The notes: generated from the letters alone by a model not told the origin. A stretch of DNA of 64,000 nucleotides from Ixodes scapularis (GCF_016920785.2 NW_024609857.1:7397618-7461617); one strand, 5' to 3'. Counted from the stretch's first letter, positions 1-13,480 are shown. Translations and numbers: made by a program.

Positions 1-1
1 C

Positions 2-903
2 GTGGACTCTGACGTACACTACTCCAAGAGTCCGCAAAGAAAAAAAGGTCCAAGGCACCTAGGAAGAGGGTTCCTGCTCAAGCTGAGTCAGCCGCAGACA
101 CTGCAGTCGCTGACCAACATGACTGTCAGCTCGGTTTCTCAACTGCGCACGGACATCATCGCCTGGTTTCACCAGATAGATTTCAGGTTCCAGACGTTTA
201 AAGTTGCACCAGGTGAGACCATCCCATTGATTGTATCCAAGCCACCATCTAAGGACTACAAGTGGATTACGTACCACCTCAAGACAGCCAAGCTAACAAT
301 GTAGGAGCAAATGAAGAAAGCTTTCCGTCGTCGTTACAACCTGGACAACGAAGCTGAGGCGAAACAAAAGATGTTCAGCACAAGTCAGCACTCGGGAGAG
401 TCCTGCACCAACTCCGCCTTCCGTTTACTGGAGCTCATCCACGAGTGCAGCTACCCAGAGAAGAAGGCGGAGAAATGCAAGGTTATCCTGGCCACACTCT
501 TCCACAAAGCACGAAAGCATGCTTCGACAGGCGCTTCGCTTCGTTGAATGAGTTGCTGGACTCTTTCCTTTGCTTTGACCAGGTTGTCTTCAGCCAACCA
601 AAGACACCGGTTTTGGCTCTCGCTGCAGAGCGAGTGCAAGCTGCGCAGGGACAAAGAAAGCGCGCTCCTTCCTGCTCTCGAAGCAGTGCCGGCCACCGCC
701 TCATCGGAACGCTGACGACAGCAGTCGTCACCAGCACCCTTCTGCAACAGAGAAGTAAAAGAAGCAGCATGCGTCGCTTCAGCATGTGTCAAAAACTTCG
801 CGGGACTTTCAATGTTCTTCGTCCCAATACCCTGAAGTTCGTCCGCTACGTCTCATTTGTAAGAGAAGCGGCCACTTTGTCACGTGATGCCGGCAAGAGC
901 TGA
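2..903 (+). pseudogene. Ty3/gypsy-type gag remnant
   Basis: This is a broken gag (structural polyprotein) gene of an LTR retroelement. One frame runs from the window edge to a stop at 302-304. After a frame change a 78-residue segment at 311-547 reads like a gag capsid region: KKAFRRRYN is followed by an acidic stretch, a GES turn and a leucine-rich helix (FRLLELIHEC). At 858-890 lie the last three ligands of a CCHC zinc knuckle, correctly spaced as C-x4-H-x4-C, but the first Cys is Arg and a stop codon falls inside the motif. The frame is thus interrupted at least three times and the copy is dead. The left end is cut by the window. Family assignment rests on motif layout only; a domesticated gag-like gene is less likely because of the stops. 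Confidence 0.6.
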
Positions 904-1333
904 CCCAAGAATTTCTGGAATGGCAACGGCACTTTGAGTCTGTTGCATTGTTGACGGAGAAAAGTGAAAACCTGATGCCCCTATTGCCTGGAAGTTGTCA
1001 TCAGTAGTTTGGTACATCACCTCTGGTGCTGCAGTGGGCATCAATACAATTAAGCTCAGCAATGCGGACACTGACCCCATTTTCCATTGATCAAGCCTTT
1101 TTATGCCAGGGGACTTCTGTCTCAGAACATTGGAAAGTTGTCAACCCTCAGCACCAACGTTGGTGTCACATTTGACAGCGGTACGCAGCTCGGAAGTTGA
1201 CCTCCAGACAAATCAAGCATGCTCAAGAAAAGCAAGAAAGCGACTTTGACAGTGGCACATGTATGTTCTTTTTGAGGACTAGCTCGTGTTGTAGGAGAGC
1301 CCACTCATCAGAGTCAAGGCAACACTATGATTT

Positions 1334-1474
1334 ACTGGCCCTCGCCAAATTGTGAGCCGGCTCTCTCCCGTGAACTACGAGCTTGAACTCGTGGACGGTA
1401 CTGGCCGCGATGTAGTGCATGTGGAGAAACTGAAGCTGGTCGTCAAATTTGTGCAGCCTCTACCTGGGGACTGA
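1334..1474 (+). pseudogene. Ty3/gypsy integrase C-terminal fragment
   Basis: A short open stretch ending in TGA reads as the C-terminus of a gypsy integrase: SRLSPVNYELELVDG followed by DVVHVEKLKL. This is the usual GPY/F-like domain arrangement, a small beta barrel and then a V-H-V-x-x-L-K element. It has the same orientation as the gag remnant upstream. Protease, reverse transcriptase and the catalytic core are missing between them, so the element has lost several kilobases by internal deletion. Confidence 0.6.
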
Positions 1475-2229
1475 ACTTTGTAAACTTTATGTTTTTTTCT
1501 CATTTATCACGTAGTATGTATATCATTATTTAATCATGTGCATATTGCTCGACGCAGTATTTGTTTAATGTTTGTTTAGTGTTTGTTGCGTGGCAGCGTG
1601 ATATCAGGTCGACACTTAAAAACCTTGGCACGTGACGAGCTGCAAAAGAGACATCGCTCTGAAGCGGCTCGTGCGAGCGCTCATGATCGAAATAAAAGAA
1701 GTAGTTTTGGCATGGTAACTGATGACGTTGACATGTCTTTCCTGAGCACGGTGCCCATTTATCTTGATGACCGATCCAGATCGTCACAACAACATTACCC
1801 AGGTAAAATTTCATTATAAGTTTTCCTGCTAGGACTGTCTCCTTGCAGAGCTGGAAAATTGCCGCGGCAGCCGAAATTTTCAAGAGCATCCTTTTCACTC
1901 TGTGTCGTCCTTTGATGGTGTTCATGGCGAGCATATCTGCTGTCTCCACTGTCACACACAGCTAGTGGAATGCCTTGTGGCTGGGGCCTCTGCCGTAGTC
2001 TGCGTGGCGGTGGGTTGGGGCACAGCGAGTTTTCTTATCTTCCCCTCTGGGTTATGATTATTCATTGTTTCCATACGTGTATATGTGTTATCTTGTACTT
2101 ACGACTACAGTTTGTTTATGTTTACACCTACTCAGCGGCGGGCTAGCAGGCGCACATGCGTAAGGGTACTAACCTTTCTGTCTAGCCTCGCACGCCGCTG
2201 AGTGGGCAAACTTTCTCGTGCAAATAAAA
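1475..2229. other. Non-coding tail of gypsy remnant, possible LTR remnant
   Basis: No gene is visible. The stretch follows the integrase fragment and is where a 3' LTR would lie. A hairpin at 2130-2202 pairs CTCAGCGGCG with CGCCGCTGAG, and an AATAAA signal at 2223-2228 precedes an ATT microsatellite. No second LTR copy exists in the window to confirm an LTR. Confidence 0.3.

Positions 2230-2261
<32 letters not shown>
2230..2261. repeat. (ATT)n microsatellite
   Basis: About ten uninterrupted ATT units follow an AATAAA signal. This could be the tail of a retroelement or a simple repeat. Confidence 0.9.
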
Positions 2262-3083
2262 CAGTGAGGTCCAGTGTTGAAAAAGTGGTGCCTCCAAACA
2301 CGCTCACCACAAAATCTGTTACAGCCCGCATCAGATTTACCGCCAGTTTTTCAACCGCGTTCAGTGTTGTGTTGGCTCGATTATGCCTTAGCTTTCGAGC
2401 ATCCGGAGTTCTGCCTCCACTGCGGTACACATTGCAAAAGGAACAGGGCTGGCCTTCAAAAAGCGCAGTGCTTCATCTTTTTTCAGATCCAGGTTCACTG
2501 AGGGTTCTTTGTGCCTGCTCATCCCTGGGTCAAGAACTTCCTCATGTGTCAGCAAAGCGTCATCTATAGGGTCTTGCCTTGATCAAGGTGGTAAGCTACT
2601 GTGTCTACCTCAAACTTCATTGGTCTCCCTTCGACTTTGGGTAAGACCAGATAATTCTTGACCAGTACATTCTTCAGTGAAGAAAGGGAGAAAACACAGG
2701 CGAGCTGGTGAATGACAAACATAGTAAACCCGAGACTTAGGAAAATAAAAATAAAAATGAAATGAACATTGAAGTCTCGGACACAGGTTGAAGTTTATTC
2801 AACAAACACTGCCTTATATACACGTCCAAACCTCCTTCACAATCCACCCTTTGGCAAATACGTGCTGCCACCTAGACACGCGACTGGGATCGAGAATAAA
2901 TGGCTAAAAAACAATGCGCGCACCAGGCCTCTCTAACCTGTTCCACACGCAAAACGTGAGCCACATCCTGTTTGCCCATTGAGCCGCTGTGACCTAGATA
3001 CGGTTTCCCCAAACTTGCCTTTGTCCCCATCGTGGGTTATCTTCTGTCCCGAAGTCGGCACGAGGAAACCATTTTCCTTCTCT
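2262..3083. other. Gene-free stretch
   Basis: Only short unconnected open frames are present, and I recognise no protein, RNA or terminal repeat. Confidence 0.5.
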
Positions 3084-3227
3084 GCTCGGCCAGCAGGAAA
3101 AGAAAGAAGGTACTAGAACCATTTACTCTCAAACCAATGTTTCTACAAAAGGTTCATTGCTCGGCCAGAAGGAAAAGAAAGAGGGTACTAGAACCATTTA
3201 CTCTCAAACCGATGTTTTTACAAAAGA
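3084..3227. repeat. 75-bp tandem duplication
   Basis: Two head-to-tail copies of a 75-bp unit start at 3084 and 3159 (GCTCGGCCAG...). They differ at only a few positions, so the duplication is recent. Confidence 0.85.
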
Positions 3228-4260
3228 TCCTACTACTAGGTGTAACATAACTTCCAACCATATCCAGCACACGAAACAAGAAACAAAAAGAACATGAAAC
3301 CTAGACACAAAAGAACAGACCAAAACAAAGGACCTCAAACCGCAAAGGCTGCGCAAGCACAAGATGGTATGGCCTCGACTGCCTTCACAGCGCTTGCAGT
3401 GAATGAGCACTCGTGCAACCGCCATGGTGTGATCCAAAGCAATTAGCTCACACTTGTAGAATCTGGCTAACAGTCCATGCTAAGGGGAGATGAAGTATTA
3501 GCCCCGTGCACGACCGAAAGCGTCGCTGTGGTCGGCCTTCCACGATTGGCCGAACGCTGACTATGACGTAGGAAAGGGGATTTATCATCGACGGAAATAA
3601 GAGGAATGAAAGAACTTTAATATTGACGGTGTTGGGAGTGTTCCTTTAAGAGCTCAATGATTTCAAGCTTCCACCATGCTATTTACAAACACCATCGAAC
3701 TTGTTGTTTGCAAGGTAATGACGTAACAAAGGGGAACCATAGGAGGGCGCCACCAAAACATCTCGCCTCTAATAAAAAACTGCAGCTCTAAACACACACA
3801 CACACACACACACAAAAAAAAAAGACCTGCCACATTGGAAGAATATAGGAACAGGGATGGGAGGCAACGAGTTTGAAATATGTGGGAAATGGAGAATATA
3901 GCAACCCTGCCCACCTGTTCCGACGCAACTTCGCACATAATCCGATACCATCCGAGCCTATTTAAAGATCTATATCACATTCCCACCCGATCTGATCGGC
4001 ATTCCTAATCAGTTTTATTTTCATATGTTCAGTGACAATGCAAGCCAGTTTTAAATACTCTATTTTTATGATATTACTTTTTCGTACTTCTCAATGCAAC
4101 ATTTTCATGGCTGTTCCCCAGATCACGAGAGCCGCGCACAAGTAGCGATCCTCAGTTTGGGCATCTAGGACGTAGTACGTAGCTGTTGTGCGTCTCGTAC
4201 GCACTGCAAAATCTGCGTAAAACGATCCAAACTTCTTTCAGCAAGCGCTGTGACCCAAGG
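3228..4260. other. Gene-free stretch with short CA repeat
   Basis: No gene is visible. A CA microsatellite followed by A-rich DNA lies at 3791-3823. Confidence 0.5.
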
Positions 4261-4431
4261 GGGTATCGGAGGTCGAGCGTGTTAGCGCACCGCAGCTCGT
4301 ACAGCGAAAGGTCCCGCTGCCAGGGATCCCCACCCCCACCCGATTCGATCTGTTGTGAGGCACAGACCCCAGGCTAGCAGTCGTACTGTAGTGGCTAAAT
4401 TTTCTCATCTACAGCCTGAAACGGTGTCGCC
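4261..4431 (+). mobile_element. tRNA-like SINE, copy A
   Basis: It aligns with the stretch at 19031-19252 in the same orientation. Both carry a GGTCGAGCG or GGCCGAGTGC start resembling a pol III A box, then TAGCGCACC, GCTCG, GCGAAAG, a C-rich tract ending in TTTGATCTG or TTCGATCTG (degenerate B box), and finally TGGCTAAA and CTCATCTACAGCC. Two unlinked divergent copies with A- and B-box-like blocks suggest a tRNA-derived SINE. I cannot name the family. Confidence 0.5.
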
Positions 4432-4901
4432 AGAACCTAGACAGGCCGATCGCACGCTATTTAAAATAGTGAGCGTCTTATTTTCTTCCGCTGCGCCCAA
4501 AATGACGACAGTGCATGCGATTGAAAGACCAGCGGATAGGCGGGCTACCACTCTTGCCTTCGAATCGTTCGGGAGTCGGGCACCTGCATTTGCACCATGA
4601 TTGAAGAAACAGAAAGAAGCGACGTCAAATCACATTGACACAGAATCACTCCAAGCTTCCTTGCTTGTGCCCTTCAGCTCTGTGCGCCGTCAGTCGTATC
4701 AACGGTAATGAAAATTAACAACGCCTGCCGCGCGCGTTCCGCTGCTCATACAAACAACAACAAACAATCAGGGTATTTTGCTGCAGAAAGTTACTTCCGC
4801 CAGTTTTAGCGAAATACGGATTGGCTCAACCCCTGCTGAACCGACGTTATTCAAGGTATTGAATTTGGCGTAAGGGTAGTGTGTTTGGGGTATGCGAAAA
4901 A

Positions 4902-4967
4902 GACTACGGTATTGACTATGGCGTACGCCGAAATGACTACGGTATTGATTTTGACGTACGCCATAAC
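4902..4967. repeat. 33-bp tandem repeat
   Basis: Two copies of a unit beginning GACTACGGTATTGA start at 4902 and 4935. An inverted piece of the unit (TACCGTAGTC) follows at about 4971, so the segment could also fold. Confidence 0.7.
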
Positions 4968-7900
4968 CACTACCGTAGTCTAAGCGGAGGGGTAGTGAGA
5001 TCGGCGTCCTACACCGGTCATAGAGACTGCCAAAGTGGGATTTCACATAACGCGAAGATTGTTTGAAAACAACTCTTTGAAGCAGACGACACGAAGATTC
5101 TCCCTTCGTCGCGCCGTTCTTGACAGGACGCCAGGCTGCACTCCTAGCTTTCCGCGCGGCATAGCCGACGGGAAGTGCGGGAAGTCCCAACTTCCCTCTC
5201 CTCGCGCCAAGAGGGGAGAGGAAAATGATTTTTCTCTACCTCGCGTGCGCTGCTACGACAGTCCACGACGTCGAAATATCTGCTAAGTGCCTCCCGTAAA
5301 GTTATCGCTTTAAAATTTATTCGGCGAAGGATGGCGAACAAGCAGACGTGTCTTTCAGCAGTGTTGCGCAGTTGCTACTCCAGTGTTGGAATCATTCCAC
5401 ACTTTCGCGACCCCTGAATGGAATGGCGGCAGTAATGGGGTTGGAATGTATGTAGCAGAGATGTACCACCTCTGCCACATCTCTGCGCCCGCGGTTCTGC
5501 TCCCCAGTGGCCGAGACGCGCAACACACGTGCGCCAGACGAGAGAAGCGAGGCGGTGTCTTTGAGCCGCGACCACCAGGGAGCGCAATGAGGCGCTCCGA
5601 TGTAAAGCCCCTCAATGTGTTTGTGTTTACTCCAATGAGAAACCGAAACCTAGAAACGGGTCCAAACAGCTTTGTTTTTCAGAACGCCGTAAAATGCTGC
5701 TGCTGACTTGTCTTTCTAAAAAGAGTTGATTTAGTGGTTTTCGATGACGCTCAGCAAGTTTCGAACTAGAAACATATGTCTCTTTTCACTGATTGAAAAG
5801 TTAATTAACAAAAATATACTTAATTAGCCGACTGAACGTTACGATTATTTCCCTATATTATGTCCCCCTAGCCGTATAACTCACCTGTGCAAACCGCATA
5901 AGTGTAGCTTTCACAGCTCTTTTTAAACAATACTGTTAAAACTAAAAAAGAAAGAAAAAAAGAAAGCACCCGGCCAAGTTTTGGATTTGCTTTGTTGTCT
6001 TTTACCTTTGTAAACTGACTTAGTGCTCTACCGTTTTAGGCTTCTGGCTGTTGGTAGGCCCTGTAAATAAATACATAAATAATCATAATTTGTCACCTGA
6101 GACTAGCGCGTAAAAATTAAGGAGCGTTCAAGTCGAACGAAAATGCAATAGAGGAGAACGCATTGGCATGTTATGCTCTGTTGTCTTTTCCTTCGACTTG
6201 AAAGTTGCTTATTTTTTCGCACCACAGTCTCAGGTGCTGCATTATGCTGCATTATGAGCGACAGTTCGAAAAACTGCGGGAAAGCCGCGCCCAGAACAGA
6301 CGGAGCGATGCGTCGCCTGCTGGCGTATCTGGTGAAAGTAGACTGTCCCAGTATTTGTTCAGAGTTCACAAAGCACCACCTTGTGATAAAAATTTAACAA
6401 GACCATATTTGGGGGATGTGCTTTCAAATCGGGAGTTCTACTTGCCTCTTCAAGTGAAGTACACGTTTTCTAAACCTTACTGCAACGTACTTAAAGTACT
6501 TCCCAACACTGCTGTCCTCAATAAAAAAATGCTTTCCCTAGCAACCCTTTCGCTTTGACACAGCATGATCCAACAAGAAGAGAGGCGCAACGGCGCATGT
6601 TCGTCGGTGCTCCTGCAAGAACGACGGTCGCTTCCCGCAATGCTTGGATAGAAAATGGCGTACCATGGTGATTCAACTAGCGACCTCGGCGCTCCCCCTG
6701 CCCCGTTGTTCGACAGCGCCATGAGTTGCGTAGTAAATTTTACGATAGTGTGAAGTGCAGGACATTTTGATGATTTTTGTATTTCTTCCGGGACGCGGGA
6801 CACGAGCCCACAATGCGGAACAGTCCCGCTGGGACCGGTGTTCACACAAGCTGATGGAGCAGTTCGCTAGCGCATGGTAAGTGGCTCTTGACACATCATT
6901 GCACTGGAGGTGATTGACGTCTTGATTGTTTCACTGGCTTATGCTCTTTTGATGATGAAAATGGCTCGCCCTCATTGAAGCAACAAAACTCAAGAGTCGT
7001 AGAAGGACCAAGCATTGTTTCTGGCGCCGCGAGACGCGACAAAGCGACTGTTGTAATCATGCGTGATTAGCACAGAGCAGTGAAACTGCAACTGGTAGAA
7101 CCCTGGGCGTACGCAACGCCATTTGAATCCCCTGGTGCCCCGAGATGGTACTAAAATCAACATGGCGGCGCATCGAAACCAAAACGTAAACCGTAAACCA
7201 ACGCCATTGGGCTTTTTTTTTTTTTTTTCATTTTGCGTGTTGCTTGCTACGCTTCTGCCGTTTTTTTACTGATTTTCGCGTTTAAATGTTGGTTTGTGTG
7301 CTTTGAAACGCGCACAAAGCCAGTATTGAAAAGCGGAAACCAGCAGCAAAGCAATGAGAGACACACAGACACAAGACATTATGCAATCTGTTCTTTTCCG
7401 CTCAAAAGGCAGTAGAAAATACAGAACAAATTTCTATTTTGCACACAGGAATAAAACTAATTAACAACCAACAACAACAAAACAGGATACTAAGTAATGG
7501 TTACGTGCGACGAAGGTCATGATATACATCCTCGCAGAAGCCTTTCACTAAATTTACGTGTAATCTCTGTATTTCCGTGATCCTTCTCGAGATCCTTGGC
7601 GTGTACTCACAACCCTTGCGCCGTCTCGTCACAGGTGTGGAGCCTAGAAAAACAAACTGAATGAATGGCTTGATTTAACTAACTTTATACGGTGCCTGAG
7701 ATCGATCGTATGAAACACTGAACTTATAATTCTGTATCTCCTTTCAAAGAACTTCGTTCAACTCTGCGACACTGAAGACTCGTGTCTTCTTTTTTCTCCT
7801 CTTTGAGTTAAATGCCTACACGCTAAACTAATTTCGAATCTGATTACATAGGATGTAAGAATGAATAAAGACCCACGATGGTGACTTGCAGCCGAAGAAA

Positions 7901-7993
7901 ACTAAGTAATGTGGTTATAGAACAGAAGCGCGGCTAATTGGTACTGCCTCTTTATCACGAATCTGTAGTATGTTTTAATCTTATCACTTAAAC
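4968..7993. other. Gene-free stretch
   Basis: About 3 kb with short overlapping open frames on both strands but no recognisable domain. Homopolymer runs occur near 5945 (A-rich) and 7211-7228 (T). Confidence 0.45.
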
Positions 7994-8550
7994 TTAAGGG
8001 ACACTGACACTCCCCAAATTTCTTTTTAATTTTGTGCCAGGCGATTTATTATGGTGTCAGACGACTACCCAATCACGACTTTGCTATACAGCGTCACGTA
8101 TATTTTTTAATAAAGTAAGAAAACTAAACTGCTCGGAATCGTAACTGGACTGGGAAGGAAGTAGAAATATAGAGGGAGGAAACATTTACCGGAAGTTATG
8201 TGGACGTGGAACCTTTTTTTATTTTTCAATCAACTTATTTGCAACCTTTTAAAAGCCACAAAAAAATGGGTGTCATAGTTTTAGTCTATTTATAGTATTG
8301 AGTGTGTGCCTTCGACGACTCACGACTTTGATTATCTTTGGTGGTTGTGTCTAAACCATAAGAAACGGCACGTGACCACGGAGAAGAGAGTGAGCGCTAC
8401 TCAAAACGGCCAGTTCTCGATCGGCTCGGTTTTTGGGCTGAACGAAAACGAATTTCGATCCGCAAATGGTGTTCTTGGAGTTGGACTCTCATATGTCATC
8501 TACAAGTAAAAAACTTGGAGGGCATAAATACTATGTCAGTGTCCCTTTAA
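7994..8550. mobile_element. MITE with GGGACACTGACA terminal inverted repeats, TTAA flanks
   Basis: TTAAGGGACACTGACA at the left is mirrored by TGTCAGTGTCCC followed by TTTAA at the right. The inverted repeats are 12 bp and TTAA lies at both edges, as in piggyBac- or Kolobok-type target duplications. About 555 bp long with no transposase frame, so it is non-autonomous. Confidence 0.7.
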
Positions 8551-9741
8551 GAGTGTGTGAATTCTAAATGATACTGGAAACCAGTACGGATAGCTCCTCG
8601 CTGATCCTCAGCTCTTCGAAAAAAGATTAGGCTCGTTTTCACTCCTCACGAACAGACCCGTGAATCGCTGACAACTAACCCAAATAAACAGCTCACTGCA
8701 ACACGTTTACGATTCTAACATCATTCTTGTGTCGCTCGCATTTTTCTCATCCTCATCGCCAATTCCTCTCTCACAGATGAACAACACGTGACACTTGAAT
8801 TACCTCTACGAACTGAGTGGCGCCAGGTTCTACCGTGGTTGTGCTCATGATCGCGGCAGAATGCTGCGCCTGCTGCCTTTTGTTTGGTCATGAAACAATA
8901 AACTGAACGAATGATTATAATGCAATTAATGCAAAGGTGCAAGCGAATTATGTTTTTTTACATTCCGTTGCCGTCGTGCAGGTGGATATCAGCGTGATAA
9001 CGATGCGCGAAGCCTCGATCAACTTGCAAAATGTGTTTTGCATCGATATACATTTAGATACTTACGAATTTTGACAGCGTTTTTTTTGTGCACTCCAGTG
9101 TGAAAGATTTTGTGGTGCGCTCACACAACTTCACAATATGTTTGGTATGAATCGCAACCAACATTCGAATTATGCAGTTGAGTTTGACCATGGTGATTTA
9201 CTAATATGTATCATCGTGACCAATGTTGGGCCAACTCAATTTGACTTGGACACAATATACCCGGCACGACTGTCGAAGTCATCAGATATGAAGCAAACAA
9301 AACCACGATGAAGTTCAGTCACGGTTGCAACAACGGGCTGAAACCCAACGTTTGAGCAGCTCGCGGTCGCTCCAGGAAATCTAAGAGAACCGCTTATAAG
9401 TTCACGTTACTGCGCTCTCGCCAACACACTTCCTATTTTCTAATTTAGACGACCATGAGCAGGAAGCGAGCGAGCACACACGCGCATACATACTGTAATG
9501 GCTGGTCCAGATAAGCACTCGAGCCTGATTTGCACTTTCTCCGCGATTCAGGAAACTAATAACGTCACTAAGCAAGGTTTGCTCCTTCATTAGACGCGAA
9601 TCCACGTTGCTGGACATTCGAGAGATCTCTCCAGATCAAACCTGCAGCGGTCCGCCATTGTAACATGTTTCCCAATTTACTTTGTGCAGGGCCGGAACAA
9701 ACAGGAACGCCACAAGATCTCTTCAGACCGTATATCGTGGC
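8551..9741. other. Gene-free stretch
   Basis: I see no coding, RNA or repeat signature. Confidence 0.45.
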
Positions 9742-9778
9742 GTGTGTGTGTGTGTGTGTGTGTGTGGGGGGGGGGGGG
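9742..9778. repeat. (TG)n then G-run microsatellite
   Basis: A TG dinucleotide run passes directly into a run of 13 or more G. It is followed by further GT/GC alternation to about 9800. Confidence 0.9.
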
Positions 9779-12700
9779 TATGTGTGCGCGCGCGTGTGTG
9801 AGTGCCTTGAAAGACCGGATCAAACAAACGAAAGCTAATTAATCTAGGCTCGTTTCGTTCTCTTAATTATGCTCACCTGAGCCGTCCAAAGACAACGAGA
9901 GTCCCCGCGGGTATGTTTTGTGAAGAGGCCTCGGGAAACATGGCAGTTTGCAAACACGGTGAAGAAGCTGGCGATGTTGCTCTTCTGGGGGTTCGGGACT
10001 CGAGTGATTTTTGCGAAGCCGAGCCACTACCGACTTGTCGTCTCTTGCCGTTAGAAGGGATGGTGCGGTGCACACCGTAATTGAGTTTTTTCTCGTGCTC
10101 GGGGAGGGAAAGGGGGCTGCTGTGTTTGCGGGGATACAGAATAATGCAAGTGGTGCGAAGAGGACAGGTCGGGGAGGATCGTAAGTGAGTTTTAGCATGG
10201 TTACTGGAAGTGGGCTGAAATCGTTCCGCGTAGCAAACCAACTGTGGTTAGAAAAAAAGAAAAGACGACAACACTCACGTAAACGTATTCGTTTTCACCT
10301 CAAGAACCGTAGTAAAGGAAGCCCGGGTCCGTGCGGAGCATTGCGAATTCTCCCGTATATGTGGAGAACTGGGATATATGTAGGTGCGTTTTACATGAAA
10401 TATACGTTATATTATCAAGACGCAGACGTTTCAAACGCAAAAAAAAAAAACAACGATTATTTCTTTTTTCGACAACTGAATCTTGTGAGTACTACTTCCC
10501 GCGGCGTATGAACGATGCGCAAAACTTCAATTTTTCTGTTTCTTTGAAGATGGCGTTTTTTACTGCGTTTATTTTTTCCCCCACAGCTTCGGTGTTTTTT
10601 ATATATATTTTATTTTTGAACAAAAAATAGGTGTTCATCGAGGCTTATGTAGAAAGTCGGGACACGGACACAGTATTTCTCAACGTCAGAGGGAAATCAG
10701 TGTGACTCAAATACTTGGAAAACGTCCCGGAACCAACACAAGAAAGGAGCAATATAAAAGTACCCTTCTCTCTAAAAAAAAAAAAAGAAAAAAAACTATT
10801 AAACAGAGTGGCGAACACTTTATTGAGGGTCATGTTCCGGACAAACACAGAATAAAGTTGTAGATAAAGGTTTCTTCCGGTAAAGCTTCGGTTTTTCATA
10901 GAAAAGAGCAGCTCCAATTCAGCTTTCCATTTCTTCCTTTTTTTTCTACGATAATGTTCAAACCGACTCGGTGGTTAATTTGCAAGGTTTATAGGTATAT
11001 ATAGAAAATACAGGAGAACGCTTAAGCTTCGCCTTTAAAAGTGGAACGCGACAGCTAAACACTTCCGGTTCACGTATATTTCCTAATATTTTACTGATCA
11101 TTCTTTTATCAATAAGAGTGAATCAAGTCTGACAGAGCTAGAAGTGGCCATTTCCAGAAGATAGCGTGTATATTTGATTTCGCCATTACTGCCAAAACCA
11201 AGAACCAGAAGTGGTTAAAGACCATTTGCGCACTGGCGCCACCACGCTTCAACTCACACGAGAAAGGGCGAATACCGTGTTCCGCTTATTTGTGTTATAG
11301 CTACATAAAGACCGACGACCAGTTCGCGCGCGTTCCACTGTTCCCCAGCTTCCTCCTCTCCCCCCTTCAACCCTGTCCACCGCTGCCTGTTTCCCCCTCC
11401 CCCAGGTGAAGAGGATCTTGTGCCCTGCAGAATCTCATGCCTGGTCGTCGGCGTTTGAGCTCGAGTGAAAGACCGCGATGGCGATGAAAAGGTGCGACTC
11501 CACCGAACTCCCGACCTTGCAGGTCTGCCGACGACGATTTCAACTACGGTGACGAACACTGATGAGGATGGCGTCAGCACTTCACTTACACTCCGAAATT
11601 TTGCCTGCGCTTTCGCTTTTCTTCGGAACACGCGGACAGACTATCCTTGTGAACAATGAACGGACATGCCAGCGAATGGCAATCGAAGCTTACGATTATT
11701 TCGAAGACTGCGAAGCGCGCGACAACAACGGAGCAAATGAAAGGTCATGCTCATTGTCCCATTTGCTCCTTTTTGGCGGCACAAGCCAGCGAGAGAACAC
11801 CACGCAGCTTGCCCTGGTTACATGTTGAAGAGTGTAACGCTGCTCGATTTTCTCCCCTGTTTTCTGTAACATTTTGCGCCTGCAGCTATATGGCCTGCAA
11901 GTTCGCCTGCTCCTTGTGCACGTCGCGCGTTTGTTTACTCCCCGAAAGTATACGCCCCCCCGACCTCGACCAATGGCGATAAGTGCTTATCTGCCTTGTC
12001 ATCGCGCGTTCCCGGCGCCTTCTTTATGTTGCGCTTTGATTGGCGTGCTCCTTCTCGCATTTTGGAACGCTTGCTCGCCGTATAGTCTATGACAGTGGAA
12101 GAAACGCCTGACGAGTCATCCTAATATTGCTCTGCAGCCAGTCAGCTTTGCTGCGTTATTGGTAAGAACGCAGAAGAACGAATCACGTAGCGAGGTGCGT
12201 GAGGATAATAAATGCCATGCCCCGCATTTGCTAAGTTGCCAGCGACCATGTAAACGTTGTCTTATACGTATATTATGAACATCTGGAGGTACAGAGCGCG
12301 ACACTGTTAGCGCGAACAAGCGATCGCCAGTTTTTCCTTTTTTTCTTTTTGAAACCAAAGGATCCCATGAAAATTATTATTGCTACGGAAAGAGTTCCTT
12401 TAGGTCTATATTGAAGGCAATAAAATTTCGTGCTCGCTAATACTATTTACCACTAAAATCGGAAAATACGCCGATGTCGTGTTCGCATTAACAGCGTCGC
12501 AATGTGTACATCTAAGTAAACAATGAGAGAAATTGAGAGAACAGCGGCCGATCTCGAATCTCTCGATATGGACACTATACTGTGTGGCGCTTGTTACCGG
12601 CCGCACTGCACGGACAACGGTGGCGGACTCCGCTGCCTCGACATTCGAAAATAAGAAAATAGCATTTTTTATTTACGGAAACATACCGCACTCGAATAGA

Positions 12701-13286
12701 AAAAGCAATCGCACCGAGAACGGTGCGATATTGTTTGCCTTGATATCGCTGCAAGGAAACGGCACCGACATTCACTGTGTCCCACAAAAGAACTGGGGAC
12801 CCGCGAAGGAGTCAATATTGAAGCAAGGACAAGGCCGATTTCGAAAGTAAGGAGACCGCGCTTGGAACCGAAAATCCGGACGCTGCGTGTCTCGGCCAAG
12901 ACAAACATTGAAGGTGGGCGTACAGCGCTTCCACCAAAACGGGTCCCTGTTTGTTTTTTTGTTTTTTTCTTTCTTTGCGGACCGCCTGGGCGTTACTCTA
13001 TCGATCGCCGTCCCTCTGTTGACCGAGGACGAGTCGGTTTTGTTCTCGACCAGCTGCCCGAAAAAAAGTTGTTTCCTGACGTCCGCGTGTACTCACATTT
13101 TGTTTCGCAGTTCAGTCTGGGCGTCGTCCCCCCGTAACCTTTTCAAATGTACGTTACCCGGCCGTTCTATTTCTACCAGTCACGCTCTTTTAGAATCGTT
13201 ATGCTCGACTTGCGTGTTTTATTATGGTTGCCTCGGTGCAGTTTTCGCGAAAATGAGTTCGCGACGCCGCATAAGCATATACGGAG
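9779..13286. other. Gene-free stretch holding a shared 32-mer
   Basis: No gene is recognised. Both strands around 9863-10241 stay open for about 110 codons, but the translations look like composition effects. The 32 bp at 11019-11050, beginning CGCTTAAGCTTCGCC, recur exactly at 24685-24716 and mark a dispersed repeat. Poly(A) runs lie at 10440 and 10775. Confidence 0.4.
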
Positions 13287-13480
13287 AGAAACTCCAAGAG
13301 AGGAGGAGTTGAGGGCGTGCGATGATGTCAGAGCGGCTAGGTCTGATTGGTAGGATTAGTGGGTAGACGCAAAGGCTGCAGCTGCCTTCGTCTCTATACC
13401 CGCTGTCTCCCTCCAATCAGAGCGAACTATAGACCGACGTCTGCATGGTGTTTGAACGCGCATTCCCACGGCGGTGTCTG
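13287..13480. mobile_element. Foldback/MITE fragment of the GATGTCAGA-TCTGATTGG family
   Basis: It contains GATGATGTCAGAGC, TCTGATTGGT and GTGGGTAGACG. Mirrored pieces follow at 13380-13440 (CCAATCAGAGCG, then GACGTCTGC). The same blocks build the clearer element at 41443-41670 and the arm at 57520-57595. Confidence 0.5.

Noticed and set aside
445..903. 152-codon plus-strand open frame
   Set aside because: It runs in a different frame from the gag-like residues; the true zinc-knuckle spacing lies in another frame with a stop, so this is a shadow.
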